Origin: Closterium sp. Naga37s-1
Lineage: Eukaryota > Streptophyta > Zygnematophyceae > Desmidiales > Closteriaceae
DNA: 64,000 bases
Direction: 5' to 3'
NCBI GenBank assembly: GCA_947471745.1
Contig: CANJKZ010000110.1
Coordinates: 1,426,001 to 1,490,000 of the forward strand
The notes below the pieces were generated by a model. The model saw nothing but the letters and a program-made list of their open reading frames with translations. It did not search any database and had not been told where the DNA came from. Shown here piece by piece: positions 42,022-53,963 of this stretch; within the stretch, counting starts at the first letter, position 1; each line of letters starts with the position of its first letter. Position numbers and translations under genes: made by a program.

Positions 42022-44795
42022 TCAAGAAGTCAACAAGTGAGGCACAGTAGGTACAAGGCCTAACACAGTACAGAAACGCTGATGATCACAAGGCTGAAGT
42101 GCCTTGGTGAAAACATCAGCAGTGTTGGCCTGAGAGGCCACGAAGCAAGACGAAGCTGGCCACGCTGCTGCAACTCTCGAGCAAGGAAGTAGCGCAGAGC
42201 AATGTGCTTCGTTCTGTGCTCCAGTCTGTGCTCCTGACACAAGGCCAGCATGGCCTTGTTGTCGACGTACAGAACTGGAGGAGAACAAGGCGCCTCTCCC
42301 AAGTCGGTCAGCAGATAGGTGAGCCAGCGAAGCTCCTGTGCAGCCATGGCCCCAGCGTCGATCTCAGCCTCACAACTGGAGCTGAGAACAGAAGAAGAGC
42401 GGGTAGACCGCCAGGAGACAGAACCGGAGCCAAGGCTGAAGGTGTAACCCTGTGAGGACCGCTGCGTAGCCAAGTCGTCAACCCAGGAGGCGTCAGCGTG
42501 ACCAGTGAGGACAACTCGAGCCCGTCCTCCAAGCACGAGCCCCATGCCCGATGTACTGCACAAGTATCGCAACACCCTCTTCGCAGCATCCCAGTGCACC
42601 TTTCGGTGCCTGCCGGGAGCCACGTAGCGAGCCAGAAGGCTGAGAGGGTATGCGAGGTCAGGTCGTGTGCAAGTCATCAGGTAGATGAGGCAGCCCACAA
42701 GCTCTGGATACGGGCCACTCGACTCTACGGACTCGTCCGAAGGTGGAGCTGAGAGCGAGTGACCGGTAGGCAGAGGAGTGGACTGTGGCGAGGAGTAGGT
42801 GAAGACGAAGCGCTGAAGGACCTGCTGCACCATGTGTGACTGAGTCAAGGTAATGGTGCGCTGTGCTCTGTCCCGGGTGATCCGCAAGCCAAGATAGCTT
42901 GTGAGCTCACCCAGGTCTGTGCACGTGTGTCTCTTCTGCAGCTCGAACTTCACGTGGGCGAGTGCCTCCGTGTCAGCAGTAGCAAAGACAAGGTCGTCTA
43001 CGTACACAAGAACGTAGAACGGCGGCAGAGTAGCATCAGTGCGTAGAAACAGAGAAGGGTCAGCAGTGGAAGGAGCAAAACCAAGAGCAGCAAGAGTCGT
43101 CCTGAGCGTGTCGTGCCACTCACGGGGCGCCTGGCAGAGACCGTAGACTGGCCGCCGGAGGCTCCACTGGGTACCAGGAGGAAACGACCCAGTGAAGCCA
43201 GGTGGGCGGCGCAGCCAGATCTCCTCGTGCAGGCTGCCCTGTAGGAAGGCTGTGCTGAAGTCAAGCGAGTGGAGCTCGTAGTCACGCTGAGCAGCAACGT
43301 GCAGCAGTACCCGAAGAGTGGTCATCTTCGGGGTAGGGGAGAAGGTCTGAAAGAAGTCAACTCCCTGTCGCTGACTGAAGCCACGTGCAACGTAACGCGC
43401 CTTGAAGGCAGGCGGAGAACCCGGCGGCCGCTTCACCCTGAAGATCCACATGCCACTGACGATGTTCGCCCCAGGTGGGGGAACCTCGTCTACGTAGGTG
43501 CCTGTGGACTTCCAGGAAGCCATCTCTGCGTCCATGGCTGTTTGCCACTGAGAGGAGTAGGAACCCTCTATCGCCTCTGCGTAAGAGCGCGGGGTCGGGA
43601 TGTCTAGTGCATCCGGGTCTCCCTCAGGGGCAAGCAGCATGGACACGAGATGAGGTGAAGCAGCGGCAAAGCACTCAAGGTCCTCCTGCCTGTCCTCAAG
43701 GACGTCCGTGCCAAGAGCACACTCACCCCCGACGGACGGAGGACAGACAGACACAGACGCAGACTCAGCAACAAGACTAGTGGCGTAGTCTAGGCGACAG
43801 GCTGCAGCAAAGTCAACAAGCTCAGTAACAAGAGCAGACGCAGCAGAGGACTCAAACAGGGGGTAGTGACAGCAGTGGCCAGAAATCGCGTGACAGTAGG
43901 ACTAGCAGCACGAAGGGAGTCAGACTCCGGGTCCGGACCGTCAGGAAGAGAGGACGCAGGAGGAGAGGGCAGAGGGACACGCTGTGAAGCAGTAGAAGGA
44001 CGCAGTGTCATAGAGTGAGTGCCTGGGACAGGAGGAAGACGTGGACGCGAAACACGACCAGCGCGAACAGTGCGGACAGGCGACGCAGAACGAGACGCAG
44101 GCGACACAGGACGCGACTCAGGCTCACGACGCTCCGTAAGACCTCTAGTCGGACCAGAGTAAGGAGAAGGACCAGGGAGGGGAGGGGCCGGCTGCAACTG
44201 CGACTGAGACTGGACAGGCGGTGGACTCAGGAAAGGAGGAGGAGGACCAGGAGAAGGCGGGGAGCCAAGAACCTGCTGAAGGAGCGGAACGTAGTACGGC
44301 CGCGGCCGCGCAGCGCCTCGAGAAACAGCAGAGACAGAACCGGTACCCTCAGCCCCAGGGTCTCCAGTCCCAGCAGCACCTCCAGCAGCTCCAGCACCAG
44401 CTCCACCTCCAGCAGCGCCAGCACCCCCAGGAGCTCCAGCACCAGCAGCACCTCCAGCAGCTCCAGCACCAGCACCACCTCCAGCAGCTCCAGTAGCACC
44501 TCCAGCACCTACAGCACCAGCAGCACCTCCAATAGCTCCAGCACCAGCAGCACCTCCAGTAGCTCCAGCACCAGCACCACCTCCAGCAGCGCCAGCACCT
44601 CCAGTAGCTCCAGTCGCACCTCCAGCACCTCCAGCAGCTCCAGCACCATTAGCACCTCGACAGCGCCGAGAGTACCACTCACGAAGCCGCTGTGGAGAGA
44701 GGGGCTCCCGCCGCGACGGGACACCCAGAGCACCTCCAGACTCAGCACCCCCAGGCTCAGCACCCCCAGTCTCAGCACCCCCAGTCTCAGCACCC
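42022..44795 (-). pseudogene. Copia C hinge, RT and RNase H, frameshifted
   Basis: The hinge (about 44850-43900) holds Gly/Ala repeats (GAAGGAGAGAAGGA type). The frame is lost by a one-base change near 43860 and again near 42145, before ANTADVFTKAL. RT keeps GMWIFRVK, FKARYVARGFSQRQGVDFF and VLVYVDDLVF. RNase H keeps GHADASW and YVDNKAMLALC. The native C-terminus is PTVPHLLTS with its stop at 42022. The catalytic residues survive, so damage is limited to frame breaks. Confidence 0.88.
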
Positions 44796-47700
44796 CTAGC
44801 AGCACCTGAGTCGACAGCTACCTCGACCGGCTCGGCAGGGTCTACCTGGGACACACCTGAGGGGGCAGGACCCTAGGGGGGGAGGGGGTCTACCAGGGGA
44901 GTACCTGGTGCAAGGAAGAGCGGCGGGGGGGGGGGGAGAGGCAGTGCGGTAGGGAAAGAGACGGTAGTACGACACCGACTCGTCGAACGTGACGTCCTGA
45001 GAGGACAGAACACGACGCGAGGTGGGGTGGTAGAACTGCCACCCGGGTGCGTCAGGAGGGAAGCCAAGGAAGACACAGGGAACGGCACGGGAGGACAGCT
45101 TGTCCGCAGTAGTATCGCAGACAAAAGCTCGAGATCCCCAGACACGAAACGCGGACGCATCGCCAACCTTCCCCGTCCACCGCAGAGTAGGTGTGGTCTC
45201 CGGCAAGGAGACACGAGGCTGAAGGTTGATCTGATGCGCCGCGTACCGAACTGCGAACGGCCACAGAAAATGGGGAGCAGCCGCATGGATCATGGACGTA
45301 CGAGCGACGTCCATGACCATGCAAATGCGGCGCTCAGCAATCCCATTTTGCTGCGGGGAGGCCGGAAGCGTGAACGTCTGGCGGATGCCCTCCGAACGAC
45401 AGAAGGCCCTCAGGAGGTCGGAGGAAAACTCCCCACCTCTGTCCGAGTGCAGACGCAGAACAGGAAGGTCTGAGCCGAAACTCTCACTGATCTGGCGACG
45501 AGCACCGCGGATCCAGTCGATCAACACCTCAGGGACCTCACCCTTGCTGCGCAAGGGGAAGACTGTGACGTAACGCGAATAGTCGTCAACGACCAGGAGG
45601 AAGTAGCGCTCGTGACCCTGTCCACGGACGCGGGCTGGGCCCCACACGTCCATGTGAAGAGTCTGCAGAGGGGCCTCAGTCGGAGGAAACGAGGAGGAGT
45701 GAGGGGCGGCGCGCTGCCGGCCCTCGACACAAGGAACACAGGTGGGGGCAGGCCCCGGAGGAAGGGGAGGGAGGGACCTGGGTAGACCCGAGACAAGGGC
45801 ACGGGAGGCCATACCTCGAAGACGAGGCAGGGAGGGGTGACCAAGGCGGTGGTGCCAAAGGAGAGTCTCGTGTGCCAAAGGACGACACGAGCAGGGGGCA
45901 AACGCAGGACTAGACCTGGACGCGGCAGCAAACACCTGACTGGACGCAGCTACCTGACCAGACGCAGAGACCGGAGGAGGCGCAGTAGTCAGTGTGTACA
46001 GACTCGACCCTGGCCGACGGGTAAACGTGGCCAGGTAACGGCCCGTCCGAGAGCAAGTGCAGTGGGTCACACGCTGACCTCCAGGGGTGAACTGGTCAAC
46101 CCACGCGTCCTGGAGGTCAGCTCCACTCACCAGGTTCGTAGAGAACGAGGGGAGGTGGAGTCCCGACAGCAAGCCCGACGGGGCCGCAGGACACGGTAGG
46201 ACAGTGGAGGAGTGTGCAAGTACTGGGCCCCCTGAGGGGTCAGCAAGGGAGACCGCAACAGGCCGACTGAGCGGCGTGAGCGTGGTGCTGTCTCTAAAGA
46301 AAGAGCGCGAAGCACCAGAGTCAAGTGTGAAAGTGTGAAAGGACTCAGTAGGTGCAGTACCTGAGAGAGGAGACGGACCAGCACCTGGAGCAGCAGACGC
46401 ACTAGCACCTAGAGCAGCAGCCGCACTAGCACCTAGAGCAGCAGCCACAGTGCCCGGGTCGGGCGGGACACGCAGGTAACAGTCACCCTCAGTAATATCA
46501 GCAAGAGCATACATGGCAGCAAGGATAGCATCAAAGTCTAGATCAAAGATAGGCACATTCTGCAGAAGCAGATCATGCCAACGAGGAAGCTCAACAGCGT
46601 CAGGAAACTGGGTACGCCAAGCGTCAGTCAAGCGGCCAAAGCAGCGCTGCGTGGTGTGTGGGAGACCACACACCTCCCCACTACGAGTGCCTGTGCGAAG
46701 AACGTACGTGCAGGGACCTGCACCCCCGGACCTCCCACGCCCAGCGTACCACTCACGAAGCTGCTGAACAGACGGGGTCTCACGGGTGCGCAGCTGCTGC
46801 TGACGCTGGCTGCCACCAAGGCCTCCACGCTGCGTGGCTGCACCGCGACCAGCACCACCTCCTCCGCTACCTCCACCACCGCTGCCGCCGCCTCCACCGC
46901 CTCCGCCACCGCCTCCACGGCCTCCACTGCCGCCACCGACGCCCCCATTTCCGGGACCACCCCCACCACCACCTCCACCTCCTCCACCTCCTCCACCGCT
47001 TCCTCCACCGCCCCCTCCACCACCCTTGCTTCCCTTGCCCTTGCCAGTGCGGCGTCGCCCACTAGGGGCAGACGCAGCGCCGACCTCCTCAGTGCCAACG
47101 AGGTTGACAGCAGCAGCAGAGGCAACAGAGGGGAGAAGGGGGACAGGGGAACACCCCTCAAAGAAGGGGGTGCGTCGGTCGCCGCGAGAAGCACCGACAG
47201 CTAAGATACTCTTCTCAGCTGCAGCAAGGCGCTCCTCTATCAAGTCGACAGTCAGCTCGGTGGGGCAAAGGGAGAGAAAGTGATCCCTGACTGAGGAGAG
47301 AGAGTCAGGGAGGCGGGTGACTAGGTAGTAAAGGGTGATGTACATGGGGGGGGAGTTCGTGGGAAGAAACTCAGTGGGAAGGGCAGCGCGGTAGCGAGCG
47401 TCACTAGTGCGGAGGTGAGCAACTAGGTCAGCAATTGTGGCAAAGGCGGCAAGGTCAGGAAAAAGGTACGGCAGCATGAGGCGGCTGAGGGCAGCAGTGG
47501 TAGGGGAGGAGTAGCGTGCAACTACAGCGTCGTATAGAGCCCTAGCACTCTTGTACTGACTAAAGTGCGCGCGCTCAGTAGACGGCAGGTGATTACGCAC
47601 AGCAAGACGAGCAGCAGCATCGCGTGTGAGCCACTGCGAGCGAACAGTACTGTCAGCATCAGCAGTAGGGGCAGTAGAGGCGCCAGACGTGAGATCGAAC

Positions 47701-47816
47701 AGTGAGAGACCATCCTTGCTATCGCACTGTAGGAAAAGCTGCAGATCATCTAGCCAGACCTCAAAGTCAAAAGCTCGACCCTCAGCATCAAAGGTAAGAA
47801 CATTGAGACTAGCCAT
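44796..47816 (-). pseudogene. Copia C Gag, protease and integrase, open to a C-run frameshift
   Basis: The ATG at 47816 (MASLNVLTFDAEGR) opens a long frame with the Gag core, poly-Gly, CTYVLRTGTRSGEVC...H...C, protease HTFTLDSGASRSFF, the integrase zinc region LLWHHRLGH, and the core LHMDVWGP, LHSDRGGEF and NGIAERRIC. A 12-G run on the plus strand (44925-44936) shifts it near YRTA. In the native frame the next lesion is TAG at 44873-44875, where B has CAG (PLPPQGPA). Homopolymer slippage, biological or in sequencing, could explain the shift. Confidence 0.9.
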
Positions 47817-47879
47817 GACAGGAGAAGCAGCAGGCTAGCAGCAGCAGCAGTGCAACTCGGCTAAGCAGGCTAGGCAGGG

Positions 47880-49080
47880 CGGCGCGGCTCGGCAGGGCGG
47901 TGTGGCTCGGCAGTGCGGCGCTCTTACCAGGGGAGAGGCTGGGGCAGGGCCGGGGTAGGGCCGGGGCAGTTCAGGAGCAGGGCCAGGGCAGGGCCGGGGC
48001 AGGGCCGGGGCAGAGCCGGGGCAGGGCCGGGGCAGGGCCGGGGCAGGGCCGGGGCAGGGCCGGGGTAGGGTCGGGGCAGGGCCGGGGCAGAGCCGGGGCA
48101 GGGCCGGGGCAGGGTCGGAGCAGGGCCGGGGCAGGGGGGGGCAGGGCCGGGGCAGTGCCGGGGCAGGGCCGGGGCAGGGCCGGAGCAGGGTCGGGGCAGG
48201 GGGCAGGGCCGGGGCAGGGCCGGGGCAGGGCCGGGGCAGGGCCGGGGCAGGGCCGGGGCAGGGTCGGAGCAGGGCCGGGTCAGGGCCGGGGCAGGGCCGG
48301 GGCAGGGCCGGGGCAGGGCTTGGGCAGGGCCGGGGCAGGGTCAGAGCAGGGCCGGGACAGGGCCGGGGCGAGGCCGCGACAGGTCCGGGGCAGGGCCGGG
48401 GCCGGGCCGCGGCAGTGCAGGAGCAGGGCCGGGGCAGAGTTGCGACAGGGCAGCAGCAGGGCCGGCGCAGGGCCGCGGCAGGTTGGGGTAGGGCCGGGGC
48501 AGGGCCGGACGGGGCCTTACTGGGCCTGACGGGGCCTGACGGGGCCGATAACGGGGCCTGACGGGGCCGTACGGGGCCTCTAACGGGGCCTGACCGGGCC
48601 TTAAGGGGCCTGACAGGGCCGCAAACGGGGCCTGACGGGGCCTGACGGGGCCTTACGGGGCCTTACGGGGCCTAACGGGGGCTTAAACGGAGCCTGACGG
48701 GGCCTTACGGGGCCTTACGGGGCCTGACGGGGCCTTACGGGGCCTTACGGGGCCTTAAACGGGGCCGTAAACGGGGCCTTTCGGGGCCTGACGGGGCCTT
48801 ACGGGGCCTTACGGGGCCTTAAACGGGGCCGTAAACGGGGCCTTACGGGGCCTGACGGGGCCTTACGGGGCCTTACGGGGCCTTAAACGGGGCCGTAAAC
48901 GGGGCCTTACGGGGCATTAAACGGGGCCGTAAACGGGGCCTTACGGGGCCTTACGGGGCCTTAAACGGGGCCGTAAATGGGGCCTTAAGGGGCCTTACGG
49001 GGCCTTACTGGGCCTTACGGGGCCGGAAAAGGGGGCCTTACGGGGCCTTACGGGGCCGGCGCTGGCTCTAAGGGCAGGCG
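47880..49080. repeat. GC-rich minisatellite in the leader of C
   Basis: Two arrays lie back to back: about 50 units of a 12-bp GGGGCAGGGCCG type (47940-48510), and about 50 units of a 10-bp GGGGCCTTAC type (48510-49070) with recurrent GGGGCCTTAAAC and GGGGCCGTAAAC variants. The second array shows a higher-order pattern of several units. Between the leader and the gag ATG (47817-47880) there is a short non-repetitive stretch with CAG triplets. Confidence 0.92.
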
Positions 49081-49149
49081 CAGGGGCCGCGACGGGCCTC
49101 GAAGGGAAGGCGCGACGCGCGCGTCGAGCAGGCAGTGAAGAATTTCAAT

Positions 49150-49191
49150 GGTGGGCCCTTTTTAAAAAATCTCGAAACTAGCTCTATACCA
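49150..49191 (-). promoter_or_regulatory. Element C own primer-site remnant and anticodon-arm complement
   Basis: The sense strand reads TGGTATAGAGCTAG, the initiator-Met site with a C missing, next to the TRIM LTR and not next to the element's own LTR. GGGCCCACC (49150-49158) follows after an A/T run. The hairpin seen in A, B and D is not obvious here. Confidence 0.6.
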
Positions 49192-49329
49192 TGTCAGAAT
49201 CCCAATCACTAGACCACTGGGATAAAAGGGCTTGTTAAGTAGCGGGTCAGTACGCCCATAACCCCCCAGGCCGACATGCCTGTAACCCTTCCCTAGGATC
49301 AATCGGGGATCACCAGTGGACCTCTGACA
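49192..49329 (-). repeat. TRIM LTR inside element C (138 bp)
   Basis: Same length and termini as the LTRs of the complete TRIM at 31779-32123, on the opposite strand, with a handful of substitutions. It contains the tRNA-like TGGTCTAGTG...TTGGGATTCTGACA end. Confidence 0.92.
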
Positions 49330-49398
49330 CCCCCCCGCACTGGGATGCCCGAAGTGCACACACTGGGATTCGAACCCGAGACCTTCGCTCTGATACCA
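49330..49398 (-). other. TRIM internal domain inside element C (69 bp)
   Basis: Collinear with 31917-31985. It starts with TGGTATCAGAGC next to the 5' LTR of C, contains the B box GGTTCGAATCC and ends with a G run next to the TRIM LTR. It supplies C with a perfect 12-base initiator-Met primer site that C's own leader lacks. Confidence 0.92.
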
Positions 49399-49534
49399 TG
49401 TGAGAATAATTGACGAAAGAAATGAGTGAACTAGGAAAATGAGATGGGTACAAGTAGGAAACACATAAGTGTTGTACCCTCTAAGAACTACCCCACTACA
49501 GCCTAAATAGACTATAGCAGATATAAGTTTGACA
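49399..49534 (-). repeat. 5' LTR of C (136 bp)
   Basis: Two differences from the 3' LTR (ACCCCACT against ACCTCACT, and GCCTAAA against GCATAAA). Confidence 0.92.
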
Positions 49535-49539
49535 TCTTC

Positions 49540-52500
49540 ACCCCTGGCCGGCAGCGTGTGGCGATTTGCACGTGCTCCCAGACTGGTCGCCACCTGGCCA
49601 CGTTTGCTCGTGCGCCAGGGTCCAGTCTGTACACCCTCACCACTGCGTCACGCTCCACCCCTTTGTCTCCCCAGTTGCACGCGTCTGCTCAGGTAGCTAC
49701 ACAGTGTGAGTGTCGCCGGCTGTCGCACGACACTCTCCTGTGGCACCACCGCCTTGGTCACCCCTCCCTGCCTCGCCTACGCAGCATGCACTCCCGCGTC
49801 CTGGTTTCTGGTCTCCCCAGGTCTCTGCCTCCCCTCCCTCCCTCGCCTGCGCCGCCCTGCATTCCCTGCGTCGAGGGGCGGCAGCGTGCCGCTCCTCACT
49901 CCTCCTCGTTCCCTCAGACAGAGGCTCCACTGCAGACTCTCCACCTGGACGAGTGGGGCCCAGCCCGCGTCCGTGGACAGGGCCACGAGCGGTACTTCCT
50001 GCTGGTTGTCGACGACTACACGCGCTACACCACGGTCTTCCCCTTGCAGCGCAAGGCGGATGTCCCTGATGTTTTGATCCCCTGGATCCGCGCTACTCGT
50101 CTCCAGCTCCGCGAGCGGTTCCAGTCGGACTTTCCTGTCCTGCGTCTGCACTCTGACAGAGGTGGTGAGTTCTCCTCAGACCTCTTGGCAGCCTTCTGTG
50201 CAGAGCACGGCATCCGCCAGACTTTCACGCTTCCGGCCTCTCCGCAGCAAAATGGGGTTGCTGAGCGCCGCATTGGCTTAGTCATGGAGGTCGCTCGTAC
50301 CTCCATGATCCATGCGGCTGCCCCCCATTTTCTGTGGCCGTTTGCGGTCCGGTACGCCGCGCATCAGCTCAACCTTTGGCCCCGCGTCTCCTTGCCGGAG
50401 ACCTCGCCCACACTGCTGTGGACGAGGAAGGTTGGCGACGCGTCGCGTTTCCGGGTCTGGGGTGCTCGTGCCTTTGTCCGCGATACCACCGCGGACAAGC
50501 TCTCCCCTCGCGCCATTCCTTGCGTCTTCCTTGGCTTTGTCCCTGACGCGCCTGGCTGGCAGTTTTACGACCCCGCCTCGCGCCGTGTCTTTGCGTCTCA
50601 GGACGTCACCTTTGACGAGTCCGTCCCCTTTTACCGCCTCTTCCCCTACCGCACTGCTCCTCGCCCCCCCCCGCCGCTCTTTCTCGCCCCAGGTCCTCCC
50701 CAGGTAGACCCCCTCCCCGCGCCAGGTCCTGCTCCTTCAGGTGTCTCTCAGGTAGACCCCCCTGCGCCTGCGCCTGTTGAGGTCACTGGTGACTCCAGTC
50801 CTGCTGCGAGTGGTGCTGTCCCGGGGGGTGCGGAGCTTGGGGGTGCTGAGTCTGGGGGCGCTGAGCGTGTGGAGCCTGGAGGTGCTGCGTCTCGGGGTAC
50901 TGCGTCTGGAGGTGCTGCGTCTGGGGGTGCTGAGATTGTATGTGCGGAGCCTGGGAGTGCTGAGTCTAGGGGTAAGTTGCCTGAGAGACTGCTGTTACGC
51001 GGTCTCCTTGGAGTAGCCGTCTTCGTCCGCGTGTGCCCCTCACCTCCCAGCAGCTGCACGACTGGTACGGTCGCCGTCGGCGTCCCACCTCTGTACCTCA
51101 GGGCTCTCCTGCTGGAGGTTCTTCTGCTGGTGTCGCTGGTCCCGGAGGTGCTCGTATTGGGAGTACTGGAGCTGCTGGGGCTGGTGGTGGTGCTGCTGGA
51201 GGTACTGGAGCTACTGGCGGTGCTGGAGCTGCTGAGGGTACTGGAGCTGCTGGAGGTGCTGGAGCCGCAGGGGGTGCTGGAGCTGCTGGAGGTGCTGGAG
51301 CTGCTGGGGGTACTGGAGCTGCTGGAGGTGCTGGAGCTGCTGGTGGCACTGCTCAGCCGCGCCTGTTCTTTGCTCCGCCGTCTCCGTCGTCTCAGCCACC
51401 ACCTGACTCTGCACTTCGCCAGGTTCTCAGTCTTCCCTCGTCTACTGGTCTTCCGTTACAGCCTGGCTCACCGCTGCCTGCTCTTTCTCCGTACACAGAG
51501 CAACCTGGTGGCCTTGCAGAGCGTCGTGAGCCTGTGTCGCGGCCTGTCTCCCCTGTCAGTTCCGGTCGTCGTGTTCCTCGTCAGTGCCAGCCGGCTGTCT
51601 CCGGCCCTCCCCTTGTAGTTCGTCGTCCTTCCTCTCCATCCCCGCGTGTTCCTCTGCCGCCTCCCCCTGCGTCCTCTCTGCCTGTCGTTGCTGACCCTGC
51701 GTCTGACCGGTTTCGTGCTGAGCACTCTACTGTCACGCGTCTGCTTGCCACTGTTGTCAGTGACCCGTCGTTTGAGTCTGCTGCTGCGTCTGCCTTAGTC
51801 ACTGAGCTTGTTGCCTTTGCTGCTCACTGTCGTCTAGACTACGCCGCCAGTCTTGTTGCTGAGTCTACGTCTGTCTGTCCTCCGTCCGTCGGGGGTGAGT
51901 GTGCACTTGGCACGGACGTAATGGAGGACAGGTAGGAGGACCTTGAGTGTCTTGCGGCTGCTGCGCCTCATCTCGTATCCATGCTGCTTGCCCCTGAGGG
52001 AGATCCGGATGCACCAGACATCCCGACCCCGCGCTCTTACGCTGAGGCGATCGCGGGTGAATACTCCTCTCAGTGGCAGACAGCCATGGACGCAGAGATG
52101 GCATCCTGGAAGTCCACAGGCGCCTACGTCGACGAGGTTCCCCCTCCTGGGGCGAACATTGTCAGTGGCATGTGGATTTTCAGGGTGAAGCGGCCGCCAG
52201 GTTCTCCGCCTGTCTTCAAGGCTCGTTACGTGGCTCGAGGCTTCAGTCAGCGAGAGGGAGTTGACTTCTTCCAGACCTTCTCCCCCACCCCGAAGATGAC
52301 CACTCTTCGGGTGCTGCTGCACGTTGCCGCTCAGCGTGACTACGAGCTTCACTCTCTTGACTTCAGCACAGCCTTCTTACAGGGCAGCCTGCACGAGGAG
52401 ATTTGGCTGCGCCGCCCTCCTGGCTTCACTGGGTCGTTCCCTCCTGGTACCCAGTGGAGCCTCCGGCGGCCGGTCTACGGTCTCCGCCAGGCGCCACGTG

Positions 52501-53594
52501 AGTGGCACGACACACTGAGGACGACACTTGCGGCTCTTGGGTTTGCTCCGTCGACTGCTGACCCGTCGCTGTTTTTGCGCACCGACACTTCGCTGCCGCC
52601 GTTCTACGTTCTCGTGTACGTCGACGACTTGGTCTTTGCCACTGCTGACACTGAGGCTCTCGCCCTGGTGAAGTCGGAGCTGCAGAAGAGACACACGTGC
52701 ACAGACCTGGGTGAACTGCGCATCTACCTTGGCTTGCAGATCACCCGGGACAGAGCACGCCGCACCATCACACTGACTCAGTCACGCATGGTGCAGCAGG
52801 TCCTTCAGCGCTTCGGTTTCACCTGGTCCTCAGCACAGGCCACTCCTCTGGCTACAGGTCACTCGCTCTCAGCTCCACCTTCGGACGAGTCCGTAGAGTC
52901 GAGTGGTCCTTACCCAGAGTTAGTGGGTTGCCTCATGTACCTGATGACTTGCACTCGTCCTGACCTTGCGTACCCTCTTGGCCTTCTGGCTCGCTACGTG
53001 GCTCCTGGTCGGCACCGAAAGGTGCACATGGATGCTGCCAAGAGGGTACTACGCTACTTGTGCAGTACATCGAGCATGGGGCTCGTGCTTGGAGGACGGG
53101 GTGACGTTGTCCTCACTGGTCACTCGGACGCTTCTTGGGTTGACGACCAGGCTACGCAGCGGTCGTCACAGGGTTACACCTTCAGCCTTGGCTCTGGTTC
53201 AGTTTCTTGGCGTTCTACACGCTCGTCTTCAGTTCTCGGCTCCAGTTGTGAGGCAGAGATCTACGCCACAGCCATGGCTGCACAGGAGCTTCGCTGGCTC
53301 ACCTACCTGCTGACTGACTTGGGAGAGCGGCCTCGTTCTCCTCCAGTGCTGTACGTCGACAACAAGGCCGCCATTGCCTTGTGTCAGGAGCACAGACTGG
53401 AGTACAGAACGAAGCACATCGCTCTCCGTTACTTTCTTGCTCGAGAGCTGCAGCAGCGTGGCCAGCTTCGTCTTACCTACGTGGCCACTCGGGCCAACAC
53501 TGCTGATATATTCACCAAGGCACTTCCGCCTGGTGATCATCAGCGTTTCTGCACTTTGTTAGGCCTTGTGCCCACTCTTCCTCACTTGCTGTAG
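49540..53594 (+). pseudogene. Element D protease C-terminus to RNase H, broken
   Basis: Resumes D's frame with FTPGRQRVAICTC. Integrase is intact by motif: LLWHHRLGH, LHLDEWGPARV (Glu where relatives have Val beside the catalytic Asp), LHSDRGGEF, NGVAERRIG. A frameshift lies between about 50975 and 51030 in the hinge. TAG at 51933-51935 replaces the CAG found in A, B and C (EDRQED). RT has LVYVDDLVF and RNase H has GHSDASW and YVDNKAAIAL. The stop is near 53592. Confidence 0.9.
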
Positions 53595-53821
53595 GCTTTG
53601 TTTGTGCCATGATTTATATGTATTTCAGCATGCTTGTTCTTGTAGGTAGATTTCACTGTACTGTTGTTGTTACATATATATCTCTGCATGTGAACTGGCC
53701 TTGTGGCCTTCTTGCTTGTGCTCAGACTGCGTGGTGACGTTGTGATCCACCCTGAGCTTGCTTTGCACTTCCTGACTGGTCTTGTGACCCTCTGTTCTCC
53801 CCCACTCTGCCTATGGGGGTG
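53595..53821 (+). other. 3' untranslated part and polypurine tract of D
   Basis: No gene. It ends in CTATGGGGGTG next to the 3' LTR, the same tract as in C. Confidence 0.75.
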
Positions 53822-53958
53822 TGTCAAACATATGCATATCTATGTTATATTTTGGGTAGGCTTAGTGGGGTACACACTGTGGGGTACAACCCCTTAGGTT
53901 CATTTTCTTTGTACCAACCTTCTCGATAGTCGACATCACTCATGCCTAGGTTCTAAGA
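53822..53958 (+). repeat. 3' LTR of D (137 bp)
   Basis: Matches 32296-32432 except at two positions (ACTGTGGGG against ACTGAGGGG, and CATCACTCATG against CATCACGCATG). Followed by the target copy ATAAT (53959-53963). Confidence 0.93.
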
Positions 53959-53963
53959 ATAAT

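Larger units (their letters stand above)
41657..49534 (-). mobile_element. Copia C, carrying a TRIM-derived 5' module
   Basis: Minus-strand element of the A/B/D family. LTRs of 136 bp (41657-41792 and 49399-49534) differ at two positions. Inside the 5' LTR comes a complete 69-bp TRIM internal domain, then a 138-bp TRIM LTR, and only then the element's own degenerate primer site, GGGCCCACC and leader. Coding sequence has several frameshifts and one stop. Flanks CCTTC/TCTTC and the matching LTRs indicate that the whole chimera inserted as one unit. Confidence 0.9.
32296..53958 (+). mobile_element. Copia D, host of F2 and C
   Basis: Plus-strand element of the A/B/C family. Two 137-bp LTRs (32296-32432 and 53822-53958) differ at two positions and are flanked by ATAAT on both sides. 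Its gag half ends at 35156 where F2 enters; 13 bp survive between F2 and C (41644-41656); its pol half resumes at 49540. Joining the three pieces, less one copy of each target duplication, keeps a single reading frame. Confidence 0.93.

Noticed and set aside
47900-48529. A 209-codon Gly/Arg/Ala/Gln-rich protein
   Set aside because: A by-product of the 12-bp minisatellite in the leader of C, read antisense to the element.
50975-51053. An intron in D (GGGGTAAGTTG to CACCTCCCAG)
   Set aside because: It looks splice-like, but the sister copies have continuous coding across the region. A frameshift in a dead copy is simpler.
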